Positions 32,999 to 43,800 of a stretch of 64,000 nucleotides of DNA are shown here, in pieces. Position 1 is the first letter of the stretch. Each line of letters starts with the position of its first letter. The translations under genes and the position numbers were made by a program. This stretch comes from Lumbricus rubellus (taxonomy: Eukaryota > Annelida > Clitellata > Crassiclitellata > Lumbricidae): assembly GCA_945859605.1 (NCBI GenBank), contig OX243822.1:4685696-4749695 (forward strand), given 5' to 3'. The notes beneath the pieces are model-generated. The model saw nothing but the letters and a program-made list of their open reading frames with translations. It did no database searches and had not been told where the DNA came from.

Positions 32999-35900
32999 AT
33001 TTGTATGACCAGTTTTCAACGTACTCAAACATCATTACATAGGACCAACAACGTGTGCATCATAATAATGCAATTTATATATAACACAACAATTCAAAAA
33101 TGCATCATTATATATGAAACTAACCACGACAACGAATTAAAGATGCAATTTACATAATCCGACCTTTAGTTATAATTTTTATCAAACGATACACTTCATT
33201 TTGATATAAATTAATCGTCAAAAGATTTTTAATAGAAATTTCATCCTTATACATTTGACATTTATTTCTTAAAACCTTAGAAATATCTTCTTTTTTACAG
33301 TCAAGTAAGATGTGCATAATTGTTTCTGGCACGTGACATGTATCACATAAACCGTTAGAATGCCTTTTTATAATGTATAATCTTTGATTAGTATTTGCTA
33401 CTCCTAAACGTAATCTAGAAATCTGGACTTCTTTGTGCCTGAGTGGCTCAAGATATTCTATATTTGTATTCACAATTGGACAGATAGATTTATAAAAATG
33501 ACCTTTATTATCATTGCTATATTCTAATTGCCATTTATTAACTATATAAAGTTTAATCAAGGTAACAATTTCTTCAAATTCAAGATAATTTGTAGAATTT
33601 ATAAGATCAATACTTAGTGCTTCCTTGGCCAAAGTATCTGCTCTATCGTTGCCTATGAGATCAACGTGACTTGGAATCCAAATAAATTTGATTTTATTAG
33701 CATCTAGTTTGCTTATGTGATAGAGTACATCATTCAATAATGTCGGTCTTGCCTGACTACAAGATTCCTTAATTGATGTAAGAACACTCAACGAATCAGA
33801 AAAAATTGCAAACTTGCTACTATTAGGACATTCATAATTTATTAACCATTTAACAGTTTCCAGAATAGCAGTTAACTCTGCTGCATAAATACTTGAGTCA
33901 TTACACAATCTAAATTTATTATCTACGTTTAAACTTGGTACTGTAAAAGCAGCACCAACAAGGTTATCCACTTTTGATCCATCAGTGTATACATGTACAC
34001 AGGCATCATAATTAGATATTACTTTTAAAGCAGCCTGCTTTAAAAATTCTGGATGATCAGTTTTCTTATTAATAATTTTTTTCAGTGATAAGTCAACTTC
34101 AACTTTAGTTTTGCACCAAGGCGGGACAGTAGGGAATGAAGGACAAATAAATGATGCATCAAGTGATGAAAAGAAATCAGAAGTACGATTATATATTGAA
34201 TGTTCCTTACTATAGGGAGTTTTAAAGACATTTGTCCAGTGGTTTTCCATGACCGGAGACAGACTATGAAATTTACTACCCACGATTTTTGTTCCTAATT
34301 TTATTGAATTTTGGAGTCGCCTTAAGTGAAGTGGCAATTCACCACACTCATTTTGAAGTGCTGATGCTGAAGTTCCTTTTGGGGCTCCACAACATAATCT
34401 AAGGGCCTCAGTTTGGATAGACTGAAGTTTATCCAAGTGCGACTTGCAAGCTGAAGAATAAGCAATGTCACCATAATCTAAAGTAGATCTTATTAAAGCT
34501 CTATAAATGGTTAAGAGGGTTTTTTTACAAGCTCCCCAATTATATCCACTTATGGCCCTTAGAAGATTTAGCCTTTTTTTACATTTTTCAATTACATAAT
34601 CAATGTATGGTTTCCAGCTCATTTTACTATCGAAAATTACTCCTAAAAATTTGACCGTATTTTCCATCTTAATATGTTTTTGATCAATTTTTAGAGCAAT
34701 ATGTGATAAATGTTTCCTTCTTGAAAACAGGACTCCTGTAGTTTTATTAATAGATATCTTGAAACCATTTTTATTACACCAATTTTGAATTAAATTTATC
34801 GATAATTGAATTTTAGTTTCTAATATTTTAAAGTTTCTATTGCCCAAATAAATAGCACTATCATCGGCGAAAAGGGACATCTCTACACCTTCGATTCCGT
34901 TAGGAATATCATTAATCATTATTAGGAATAAAAGAGGAGATATTATAGAGCCTTGGGGAGTGCCATTCTGTTGTATAAATTTATCTGAAAGTTCAGTTCC
35001 AACCTTAACTTGAAATGTTCTATTAGACAGAAAGTTTTCAATCCAGTTAAATGTGTTACCTGCTATTCCCAATTTTTTAAGTTTTATTAAAAGGGTAGGC
35101 ACATGCAACATATCAAAAGCTCTCTCAAAATCTATAAAAACCGCTAATACATGTTCTTTATTTTTAAGTTTTTTAAGAATAGTATCCTGCAGTTTAATAA
35201 TTTGATCAGTTGTACTTTTATGTTTTCGAAATCCAGACTGATTTCTTGAAATAAGATTATTCTTTTCCAAAAACCACTGAAGACGCTTATTTACCATTGC
35301 TTCCATTACTTTGCACAATGTAGATGTTAAAGATATTGGCCGATAAGATTCTGGGTTTGAGGCGTCTTTATTTGGTTTGGCCAAAGGTAGAATAATAGCA
35401 TGGTGCCAATCAGTAGGCAATCTACCTTCATCCCAGATTGAGTTATAAAATATTAGCAGAATTTTAAGAGCATTTTTATGAAGATGTTTCAATAATTCAT
35501 AAGGTATTTTGTCATCACCTGGTGACTTATTATTTTTTGCTGATTTGATAGCTTGTTTCAACTCATTAATATCAAACTTCGCATTTAGTTTTTCCATTTC
35601 ATAAACAGAATCAGACTCAGAATCAGAACGAGAATCACTGACAATCTTATGAGAGCTAATTTGCAAATGATTACTCTTTATGTAAGTTAAAAAAGTTTCA
35701 TGATAATTTTTGGTATTACTGGTATTCTCATAAGTAGTAGCTAAAATATTTGCTTTTTCCAAGTTTGTTTCAGCTATTACTCCATGATAATTCAAAGTAG
35801 GAATGGAACTATAAGTTGCTATGCCGTTCATTTTCCTTGCCCAACTCCAGATTGAGCCCAATTTTGTTTGATTTGTTAACTCAGAGCAATATTTTTGCCA

Positions 35901-36299
35901 ACAAGACTTTGCTTCCATTTTAAGGGTAAGCTTAACAATCGCTTCTTGTTTCTTATATTCCAAGTAATCACCCAGTTCACTGGTTTTATTCATTTTATTC
36001 CTATATCGATTTCTTTTATAAATAGCTTCACTACATTTATCATTCCAATATGGCAGAGGCTTACTCTTTTTCTTTCCATTCTTAAGAGTTTTATTTGGTA
36101 TTGTTTGATTAGCCAAAGTAGTAATACTATCAACTAAGTTATAAAAGGTATCATCAGAGCTGTTATCAACCAAAATGTCTTTTGTTAGCGATAGGTTACT
36201 CATTTCTTTATAACTTTTCCAATCTGCCTTACTTAATTTCCACACATGCATGCTCAAGTTATACTCTGCTATAGCCTCCTCATTAATAGTAGTTACAGT
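32533..36299 (-). mobile_element. I-type non-LTR retrotransposon, 5'-truncated, recent insertion
   Basis: The insertion is bounded by a perfect 12-bp target-site duplication, TGCGATACACAA, at 32521-32532 and 36300-36311. On the minus strand it carries a long RT-RNase H frame, a roughly 620-bp 3' UTR and a short (AAT)n tail, so the 3' end is at low coordinates. The endonuclease domain expected upstream of RT is missing, so the copy is 5'-truncated. The open frame and perfect duplication indicate a young insertion. It sits inside segment R2, about 28 nt downstream of a TATA-like box (36327-36334). Confidence 0.9.
33150..36299 (-). CDS. LINE polyprotein fragment: reverse transcriptase, RNase H, C-terminal zinc knuckle
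   Basis: About 1,050 codons are open. The RT domain runs from about residue 260 (SPGDDKIPYELL) through a YRPISLTS block, the first catalytic aspartate in FIDFERAFD, the TPQGSIISPLLF block, and the catalytic FADD near residue 478. An RNase H domain follows from about residue 770, with the D-E-D-D set visible in YTDGS, AELTA, FSDS and GNDRAD. A CCHC-like knuckle (CDTCHVPETIMHILLDC) lies near residue 990. RT plus RNase H places it in the I/Nimb/Outcast group. The apparent start codon lies in the target-site duplication and is not the native start; the native N-terminus and endonuclease are lost, so this copy is unlikely to move by itself. Confidence 0.88.
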   Translation of the reverse strand, partial: TVTTINEEAIAEYNLSMHVWKLSKADWKSYKEMSNLSLTKDILVDNSSDDTFYNLVDSITTLANQTIPNKTLKNGKKKSKPLPYWNDKCSEAIYKRNRYRNKMNKTSELGDYLEYKKQEAIVKLTLKMEAKSCWQKYCSELTNQTKLGSIWSWARKMNGIATYSSIPTLNYHGVIAETNLEKANILATTYENTSNTKNYHETFLTYIKSNHLQISSHKIVSDSRSDSESDSVYEMEKLNAKFDINELKQAIKSAKNNKSPGDDKIPYELLKHLHKNALKILLIFYNSIWDEGRLPTDWHHAIILPLAKPNKDASNPESYRPISLTSTLCKVMEAMVNKRLQWFLEKNNLISRNQSGFRKHKSTTDQIIKLQDTILKKLKNKEHVLAVFIDFERAFDMLHVPTLLIKLKKLGIAGNTFNWIENFLSNRTFQVKVGTELSDKFIQQNGTPQGSIISPLLFLIMINDIPNGIEGVEMSLFADDSAIYLGNRNFKILETKIQLSINLIQNWCNKNGFKISINKTTGVLFSRRKHLSHIALKIDQKHIKMENTVKFLGVIFDSKMSWKPYIDYVIEKCKKRLNLLRAISGYNWGACKKTLLTIYRALIRSTLDYGDIAYSSACKSHLDKLQSIQTEALRLCCGAPKGTSASALQNECGELPLHLRRLQNSIKLGTKIVGSKFHSLSPVMENHWTNVFKTPYSKEHSIYNRTSDFFSSLDASFICPSFPTVPPWCKTKVEVDLSLKKIINKKTDHPEFLKQAALKVISNYDACVHVYTDGSKVDNLVGAAFTVPSLNVDNKFRLCNDSSIYAAELTAILETVKWLINYECPNSSKFAIFSDSLSVLTSIKESCSQARPTLLNDVLYHISKLDANKIKFIWIPSHVDLIGNDRADTLAKEALSIDLINSTNYLEFEEIVTLIKLYIVNKWQLEYSNDNKGHFYKSICPIVNTNIEYLEPLRHKEVQISRLRLGVANTNQRLYIIKRHSNGLCDTCHVPETIMHILLDCKKEDISKVLRNKCQMYKDEISIKNLLTINLYQNEVYRLIKIITKGRIM

Positions 36300-36326
36300 T
36301 GCGATACACAACGGTTAAATAGTTAA

Positions 36327-36366
36327 TATTTATAAAGTGAATGACACTTTAAAAGAGGTGTGTACC
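36327..36366 (-). promoter_or_regulatory. CACACC/TATA promoter-like unit in R2
   Basis: GTACACACCTCTTTTAAAGT, 22 nt, TATAAATA. The I-type LINE begins about 28 nt downstream, where transcription would be expected to start. Confidence 0.45.
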
Positions 36367-36589
36367 AATAATCATTGTTGCATAACGCTCACCGCACACA
36401 ATTATATAGGCCACTTGCAAACACAATTAGTCAAATATATTCATTTTTTGTCAAATAGAAACCAGATTCATAGACTAAGGCCAAAAACTCAGATCTTGCA
36501 AAAAACCAGGTGTGGCATCATTGTTTGATAGCATGAACAATCAACCATTTATACCTACAGAACTCTACGTGACCTACGTAGTTTCTTTA

Positions 36590-36627
36590 TTTTATAATAA
36601 AAGTTGAAACTGTCGAAAAGGTGTGCA
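36590..36627 (-). promoter_or_regulatory. CACACC/TATA promoter-like unit in R2
   Basis: TTGCACACCTTTTCGACAG, 23 nt, TATAAAA. Confidence 0.42.
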
Positions 36628-37170
36628 ATAACTGCTACTTTCTGTGGAAAAAATCTTTGAAGGCTGTTGACCACACGGTCTCCGAAAAATATCATCTTCA
36701 AATCGCCATCTTCGAAATGCCATGAAGGAAGCCCAAAGAGTTCATGCGATGAAGATTCTAAACTTCATACTGCAATCAGATCATGGAATGAACAACAATA
36801 CTGGCAAGATATTTTCCTCCGGTTCTTTGTCCTTCATCGCTTTATGTCTAGCAAGTCCTTCCATTTCCTGATCTATCGTCAACTGCTCGCCGTTATGTTT
36901 CCATGGTCACTCCTCCTGCTTTTTAGAGTGACTTTCGAGCAAAAGGGTCAAGATAAAATTGCTCGCTTCATCAAGTGAATGATTTGCTGTGGTTTCTTGC
37001 CTAGTATCTAAGCCAAGTGTAACTCAATTTTTCGAAGGAAATATAGGAATAGTCTTTTAATTCATCAATTGCTGACCGCATTTTGATTTACAGACATGGT
37101 GCAATTAAATAATAATTATACAACTAATACATAACGAAGTAATGAATAACAGAGTCCAGATAATTTCATG

Positions 37171-37211
37171 TTTTCGACACCCTTAAACTGCAATAACCAT
37201 TATTATATAAG
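37171..37211 (+). promoter_or_regulatory. GACACC/TATA promoter-like unit in R2
   Basis: TTTTCGACACCCTTAAACTG, 22 nt, TATATAAG. Confidence 0.5.
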
Positions 37212-37611
37212 ATCCGTGCTACAAAAAACTTGAGTTATCATCCTAAAACGATCCTAAGTGATAATTTTGAAGGAGCTCTTTAATTAAAAAACTTCTCGTT
37301 CATAGGCCTACATAAAATTTAATGTAGATTCATATCAATGGTAGGAACTAACACTAAATTCTTTTCGATAACATCAACATCCTTTGACGCAAGTTATTTT
37401 AAAATATGTGCTGCCTAAATAGAAGCGGGATTGATGAAAGGAATTCTTGCATGAACAGAATCTGGATCGATGAAGAAGCTAGAAGCTGGATTGATTAAAA
37501 GTGATAATACTGCAGCGAGCGAATAATAAACAACGGCATGATACACGTTTAGTGAAAAATTATCCTGAGAAAAATACTCAGGAATTCATTTTCAGATTGC
37601 GAAGAGAGCTC

Positions 37612-37654
37612 TATTTAAACACCTTTAAAACAATTAAAAGTCATGTTATATAAA
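37612..37654 (+). promoter_or_regulatory. GACACC/TATA promoter-like unit in R2
   Basis: TATTTAAACACCTTTAAAAC, 23 nt, TATATAAA. The long-TIR element starts 17 nt after the TATA start. Confidence 0.52.
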
Positions 37655-37663
37655 AACCGGACG

Positions 37664-39454
37664 CATATAGGCATTCCGTACCCGATTTCGTAGCATTGCA
37701 AGCCATAACGCTTTTTCATTGGCCGGTTCCAGATTATGAATATTCATAACCAATGACGTGTTTCGTGCCTTCTCGTGCGCTATTGTTGCTGCTGTTGTTG
37801 GCATACGGAGGGGGGGGGAATGGCCGATTGCGGTGCGCTTAAAGTTATAAGGAGTTTCCATTCGATAGTGAAGTAATCGAAAGTGTGAAGCTAGACTTGA
37901 AATCAGAGGAAAAATAAAATGCAAAGGTTACGCGTTGTTACATGCGTGCCAGCGAATATGTCATCCACCAACTCATCGCTTCAATAATACGCTGTGGTCA
38001 ACAGCCATTGGCCTATTATGTCATGCATCAGGCGTCTGGCTTCGTTGAATCAAAAGCCTCCTGCGATACCAAAAATCAAAACTGCGCTACAGAAGTCATT
38101 ACATTAGATTTTACTAGACTTCAGTTGCCTAAAGTTGAAATTTGTGTTCCACGCATTCCCAATTGTAACTTTAAAAGCTCTAGGTTTATTCAGTTTTCGT
38201 GAACTTACTCATTTTTCATGCCTACTGTTCGACAACCAGTAATATTTCGAGCTTAAGTACAGTAGTTTATGCCAATCTCAGTTCTAGTGAAAATCACCCT
38301 AAATTTAAACCTATGTGTGGCCTATGCGCAATTGCATATAGGTCTAAATACGAGATATGTGTGTGATGGTTATCTTCATTCAGATTGTTAAAAATTTATT
38401 ATTTTGGATCATGAATCAGAACCCCTTGCATCCACGTTCACAGACCTTCTAATTCCACGTTCTGACTTCCTAACAGGAATAGCTTTATAGAAACACTTCT
38501 GTACAGTTAAAAACTAGCAAAGAAGATCACTGTCCTCCGATTGGAAGTAATTTACCATGGTGGATGGGAAAGGAAAGAAGTGGTTGTGGCGTTATGCAGT
38601 TCTGAAAATACCTTAAAACAGCCTTGTAAGAGTGAACGTTACTGCTGAATTATGAATAGCATAGGTAGGCCTACCAATAAAAGCATTAATATGAATGCAA
38701 GTAGCCTTATGACTTTACATAATAGAAAGACATTTGCTAAAAACATCAGTGTGACTCTGTTATCATTGCTCATCAATAAATAATATTATCTTTATTCAAC
38801 AATACGACACAACCTTTATATTCTAATGAGAACTTGTCACGATTCAGACATAGCGTAGTCTAAACATTTAGCCTACAGCTTGACCTACCTGCCAATTGCT
38901 TATATTTTAAATACAATTATGAGACTAAAATCGGGTGTTTAAAGTTTTGGGTGAGGCAGTATAATAATAATTTTCGTCTATTCAACAATCCGGTTGAAAG
39001 ACCGAAATCGGTTACAGTTGAAACAGTTTGCATGAACTCAGATTACAGAATACATAAATCTTAACTATACTAGCTGAACAGACAGCCTGCAATAGGCTAC
39101 ATGGAGCTAAGACAGTTTGATTACAAAGCATATCCGCCCAATAATGAATCACGCAATGCAGCTGTATCCCATTATATGCAAAACTGTTTGGTGTAGGCTA
39201 TCAATTTATTAAAGCACTTTATAAATCTTAGCAGGTAACTGCCATATAGCCTACTTTGCCTAATGGGCGCAAAGGCTGCGAGTTATTAAACATAATAGCC
39301 TAAGATTAATGATATTGCCAACGCAAGCCGCAGTCTGTAAACAAAACCTGCTTAATGATGTCACTGGTTATGAATATTCATAATATGGGATCGGCCAATG
39401 AAAAGGCGTTAAGGCTGACAATGTTACGAAATCGGGTACGGAATGCCTATATGC
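37664..39454. mobile_element. Long-TIR DNA element with 10-bp target duplication (MULE-like?)
   Basis: Inverted repeats of about 95 bp start CATATAGGCATTCCGTACCC at both ends. AAACCGGACG occurs at 37654-37663 and 39455-39464. Nine- to ten-bp duplications with long TIRs suggest a Mutator-like element, but there is no transposase to confirm it; the interior is AT-rich and non-coding. It sits 17 nt after a TATA-like box in R2. Confidence 0.82.
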
Positions 39455-39866
39455 AAACCGGACGGCTCAGCTGTGGATGCAGTTGTTCAAAACGAGTTAA
39501 ATTAATAGCGCAATACTAGGGTTAGAAAGAGCAAGGAAATGCGTTTTTGTCGAGCGTTGGCATCTATAGCAAAGATTTTCAAGCTGTGATCCGCGGACCC
39601 TTTGGGGTACGTCGCTCGTTGCCAAGAAGTCCACGCAAGCAGGTCGCCAAAACAATGAACAAAAGAACATTTGCAAGGTTTTCGTAATCATCATAAATTC
39701 TTTTTAATAAACTAATCTATAAAAACAACTGAGCACTCTATGGCTGTTACTTACCGATGTCTAGTTACTCTAGTAACATTAGTTCCATCTTGTGCTCTTT
39801 TTAGTGCACGTTATTGTAATTGTGACGTACCAACAGAGATGCATTATTCAAAAAAGTAATATAAAA

Positions 39867-39868
<2 letters not shown>

Positions 39869-39903
<35 letters not shown>
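39869..39903. repeat. (TA)n microsatellite
   Basis: About 35 bp, near the end of R2. Confidence 0.93.
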
Positions 39904-40055
39904 AAGTATCATGGGTGATTGTGAATATTATTGTTCCGATATTGACTAAGGCCAACAACTCAGATCTGGCGAAAAACCCAGCTGCGGCATCATTGTTTGA
40001 AATCTTGAACAAGCCTCGGTTGAACTTGAAACTCTGCTGTACATGGCATTATTTA

Positions 40056-40715
40056 TTTAACCCGAGTTTAACGTCATCGTATGGCATCAAAGGCCGTTGA
40101 CGACAATTTACAGCTTATACAGGACAGTAACAGTGAATTTATTGCGTTCAAAATACACCATATAACGTTGTCATAACAATATCAATGTTCGTTGCCATAG
40201 CTATAACATAATATAAGTTTTCATTGTCATTAGTGTTCATTGCTTGAGAGCAAAATGGTTAACAGTTAATAACATCAATAATTTAAGTTATGTTAAATCC
40301 TTTGCTTAGGAAATTCATTTATATGTCTGCAGTAATTGTCACATGCTCACATGCAAGAAATGTCGCATAATTCTTAATACGAATTTGTTACAAAACTTCT
40401 ACATTTCATTCAAAGAAATTCTTAAAAAGGTTAATATTAGATATAATTTTGTTGTAACAAAAGCAATGACGACAAATTATATTCCCACACAATCATCTTA
40501 CAATTGCATGACAATCAATAATAGCAAAACAACAACAGTAGGCCTACACACACAAGATCAGTTTTGAATGCATTGTCCCCCAATGAAATTTTTATATATC
40601 ATATTTTGTTATACTAAACAACTATGTTTCAAAACTGTTGATATGTTATTTAATGTCTCTATAACTCTGTAGATCAACCAACGTACGAATCTTGTTCTAT
40701 TTCTTAATTTAAAAA
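40056..40715 (-). mobile_element. 5'-truncated LINE 3' end, I-type relative
   Basis: The low-coordinate end holds the same 3'-terminal block as the LINE at 32533 (GTTTAACGTCATCGTATGGC, then the GTTGACGACAA arm) followed on the minus strand by an (AAAT)n tail. The body is nearly identical to 63421-64000, so both are copies of one family related to, but different from, the 32533 element. Confidence 0.72.
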
Positions 40716-40793
40716 TAATTAGGTACATGGCATGCGTAGGCCTAGTTTCTACAATTTATAATAGAAATTGTAATTATAATAAAAATTTCTACA

Positions 40794-40832
40794 ATTTATA
40801 ATAAAAATTGAAACTGTTGAAGAGGTGTGCAA
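40794..40832 (-). promoter_or_regulatory. CACACC/TATA promoter-like unit
   Basis: TTGCACACCTCTTCAACAG, 22 nt, TATAAATTG. Confidence 0.42.
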
Positions 40833-40910
40833 TAACTGCTGTTTTGTGTGACCAAAAATCCTTGAAGGCTGTTGACCACACGGCCTCCGAAGAATAATTG
40901 CAACACACTA

Positions 40911-41258
40911 TAATTATAGAGAAATGTTCATTTTCAAATAGCCATATTCGAAATGCCATAAAAGAAGCCCAAAGAGTCCAAGCGATAAAGAGGTTCCACG
41001 ACAACTGGTCTACCGACAACTCGTCTAACGACAACTCGTCCCCGGACAATTGGTCTAACGACAACTGGTCTACAGACGAATAAACTATAATTATAGAGAA
41101 ATGTTCATTTTCAAATAGCCATATTCGAAATGCCATAAAAGAAGCCCAAAGAGTCCAAGCGATAAAGAGGTTCCACGACAACTGGTCTACCGACAACTCG
41201 TCTAACGACAACTCGTCCCCGGACAATTGGTCTAACGACAACTGGTCTACAGACGAAT
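40911..41258. repeat. Recent tandem duplication of about 177 bp
   Basis: TATAATTATAGAGAAATGTT...CTACAGACGAAT occurs twice in a row with almost no differences. Each unit ends in four to five copies of a 15-bp repeat (CGACAACTGGTCTAC, CGACAACTCGTCTAA and variants). The 150-residue minus-strand frame here is produced by the duplication. Confidence 0.9.
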
Positions 41259-41775
41259 AGTATTGATGAAATAGAAGCTGGATTTATGAAAATGGTTTTT
41301 TAGCTTAAATAGAAGCTGGATTTATGAGTTTATTCATATATTTCGACATGCATCCAGCTTCTACTTTAGATCTAAAAATACCTTCATCCAGCCCCTATTT
41401 CTCACCTGTCATTTTCGTCAATCTAGCTTCTATTTGAGATATAAAAATACCCTCATCCAGCTTCCGTTACTCAAGCGTTTTTTCATCAATCAAGCTTCTA
41501 TTTCAGATCAAGAAATACTTTCATCCAGCTTTTATTTCTTATACGTTATTTTCGTCAATCCAGCTTCTGTTTCACCTGTAAAAGAGCCATGATCCAGATT
41601 CCATTTCTCTAGCCTTTTTTCATCAATCCAACCTCCATTTCACGTGTAAAAACTTTCATCCAACTTTCATTTCTCAAGCGCTTGATCAGTTGTCAGTAGA
41701 CCAGTTGTCGTAGACGAATTGTCTGGAGACCACTTGTCGTTAGACGAGTTGTCGTTAGACGAGTTGTCGTGACAC
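40996..41775. mobile_element. Possible element bounded by inverted CGACAACTSGTCTA repeats
   Basis: Arrays of CGACAACTSGTCTA at 40996-41080 and 41173-41258 face inverted copies (TAGACGAGTTGTCG) at 41690-41775. Both outer edges read CACGACAACT inward. The layout suggests a foldback-type element, now with a duplicated left arm. Confidence 0.4.
41265..41690. repeat. Satellite-like array of a 33-bp unit (CATCCAGCTTCTATTTC)
   Basis: Two units on the plus strand (AGAAGCTGGATTTATGA) face about ten units in inverse orientation, spaced 33-36 bp. The same AGAAGCGGGATTGATGAAA word occurs singly in R1-R4. Confidence 0.75.
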
Positions 41776-42115
41776 CGCACCGATTGTTGTGAAAATTTAC
41801 CAAAACCTTCCATTCAAATTGCACCGTGTCTTAAGATTTTTTCACCCGAAAAAACCCAACCGTTTCCACTAAAGATGAACTTTGCAATCCGTTCGCCCGC
41901 CATTTGCAAATTAAACACGTCCCACACGGCTGCCAGATTTCATAAACGCCGTCTCCAAACACAACAGACGAAACATCAATGAGGTCGAGTCCTGTGACGT
42001 CATAAGCGAGACGCGATTAATTTACCAAAGAGGCCTAGCTTTTCCCAAAGCGGCCTTTGGGTTTGGAATGGACGATGCGACGGAGGAAAGGAGCGGAGGG
42101 AGCGGGACGAAGACG

Positions 42116-42338
42116 GTGGGGAGGGAGCGGAGGGGAAGAGAGGTGGAGGTCAAGGGGGAGGAGGAATGGGAGGGGGACGGAGAGAGAGGGGGGAGGGGAG
42201 GGTGATGGGGAGGGGGAGGGGAAAGGAGGGGAGGGGTGGGGAGGGGAGGGGGAGGGGGAGTGGGAGAAGGAGGGGGAGGAGGAGGGGGAGGGGGAAGGGG
42301 AGGAGGAGGGGGAGGGGAGGGGGAGGGGAGAAGGAGAG
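42116..42338. repeat. G-rich purine minisatellite (GGGGAGG)n
   Basis: About 220 bp almost purely G/A on the plus strand. Many GGG/GGGG runs give strong G-quadruplex and triplex potential. Frames across it are not genes. Confidence 0.93.
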
Positions 42339-42437
42339 CCTCTTTTCAGCCACAGCAACGCGTGGCCGGGTTCAGCTAGTAATTATATAATTAATACAAA
42401 ACGGAGTAATGAATAACAGAGTCCACTTAATTTCATG

Positions 42438-42479
42438 TTTTCGACACCCTTAAAACTTTGATCAACACTTTTATATAAG
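42438..42479 (+). promoter_or_regulatory. GACACC/TATA promoter-like unit in R3
   Basis: TTTCGACACCCTTAAAACTT, 23 nt, TATATAAG. Confidence 0.52.
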
Positions 42480-42884
42480 TCCCGTGCTACAAAATAACTT
42501 GAGATATCATCCTAAAGCGATCCTGAGTAGTAATTTTGAAGGAATTCTTTAAAAAGTTCTCGTTCATACATACATGTAGATTCATATGAATGGTAGGAAC
42601 TAACACTAAATTCTTTTCGATAACATCAACATCCTTTGACGCAAGTTATTTTAAAATAATTATGTGCTGCCTAAATAGAAGCGGGATTGATGAAAGGAAT
42701 TCTTGCATGAACAGAATCTTGATCGATGAGAAGGCTACCCGCCAAACAAGAAGCTGGATTGATTAAAAGTAATAATAGCCTACTGCAGCGAGCGAATAAT
42801 ATACAACGGTATGATACACGTTTAGTGAAAAATGATCCTGAAAACAGACTCAGGAATTCATTTTCAGATTGCGAAGAGCGCTCT

Positions 42885-42925
42885 ATTTAGACACCTTTAA
42901 AAACAATTCAAAATTATGTTATATG
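42885..42925 (+). promoter_or_regulatory. GACACC/TATA promoter-like unit in R3
   Basis: TATTTAGACACCTTTAAAAA, 23 nt, TTATATG. Confidence 0.48.
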
Positions 42926-43040
42926 CGTACGTATCGGCACAGCCTAGGTTCCAGCTGCTCAAAACGAGATTACAAAGCAACAGTAGAGTTAGAGAGAGCA
43001 AGTAGACGATTTTCTTTCGAGTGGTGACTTCAATATATAG

Positions 43041-43683
43041 CTGGGGTTTTCAAACTGTTGTCCGCGGACCCTTTTGGGTGCGTCGCTCGTTGCCAAGAAG
43101 TACACGCTAGCAGGACCAAATAAAAATAGTGCATTTACAAGGTTTTCGTTATCATCATAAATGATTTTTAAAAACTGAGCTATAAAAACAACTGAGCTCT
43201 CTTAGACTAGTGGCTGTTAATTACTGATGTCTAGTTACTCTAGTAACATTAGTTCTCTCTGGTGTTTTTTTTTAGTGCACGTTATTGTAATTGTGACGTA
43301 CCAACAAACACGCATTATTCAAAAAAAGTAATTTCTTAAAATATATTGTTAATATTTCTCAACGTTCTTCTTAACCATGGAAACCATTTTAAAGAGAAAA
43401 GCTGATCAGACAGCAGAAGATTCTGACAACAATGACAAAATTTCATGCGATAAAAAATATTTAAAAAATACCGCAAGTATGATCCAGAGTATATTTCATT
43501 TGGTTGCATTGCAGTCGGAACAAATGCTGATCAACCTCTTTGTGTTATTTATGTGCAAACTCTGTCTGATGAGTCAATGAAACCAGAGAAATTAAAGGGG
43601 TCAGCCATCTAACCACGACATGCTACGTAGCAATGCGTACAAATTTTTACGGGGTCCACAGCTTAAAAAATTTCGAACTCCTG
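43041..43683 (+). mobile_element. hAT element derived from a BED-finger transposase, copy in R3
   Basis: The ends are imperfect inverted repeats (GGGTTTTCAAACTG; from the right, GGAGTTCGAAATTTTTTAAG) with TATAG repeated on both sides. It interrupts an older LINE RT sequence. The R4 segment preserves the uninterrupted site. Confidence 0.72.
43377..43600 (+). pseudogene. hAT (ZBED-like) transposase N-terminus relic
   Basis: The first frame starts METILKRKADQTAEDSDNND. A frame change then gives KYDPEYISFGCIAVGT, NADQPLCVICVQTLSDESMK and PEKLKGSA, which resembles the N-terminal BED-type finger region of ZBED5/Buster-like hAT transposases (LCVIC as half of the zinc-binding pair). The rest of the transposase is deleted. 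Confidence 0.68.
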
Positions 43684-43800
43684 CTCTATAGCCAGAATGG
43701 GTGAGAGAAAAAAAACAAGATCGCTTCAAGTAAGAAACAAATTGCTGTTCGACAAGTCTAACGAAAGTTTTAATTAGGTAAAAGAGATTGGCAAACAATC
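43684..43800 (-). pseudogene. LINE RT fragment in R3, proximal part
   Basis: The minus strand reads VRLVEQQFVSYLKRSCFFSL, THSGYR, matching the block seen at 46910-47150 up to the point where the hAT element at 43041-43683 breaks it. The HSTETLLLALS part continues on the far side, near 43000. Confidence 0.6.

Noticed and set aside
40789..41241. 150-residue internally repeated minus-strand protein
   Set aside because: The repeat is a recent DNA tandem duplication of non-coding R sequence; other copies of R are not open in this frame.
42035..42416. Gly/Arg/Glu- and Pro/Ser-rich frames
   Set aside because: Both strands are open because of the purine-only minisatellite.
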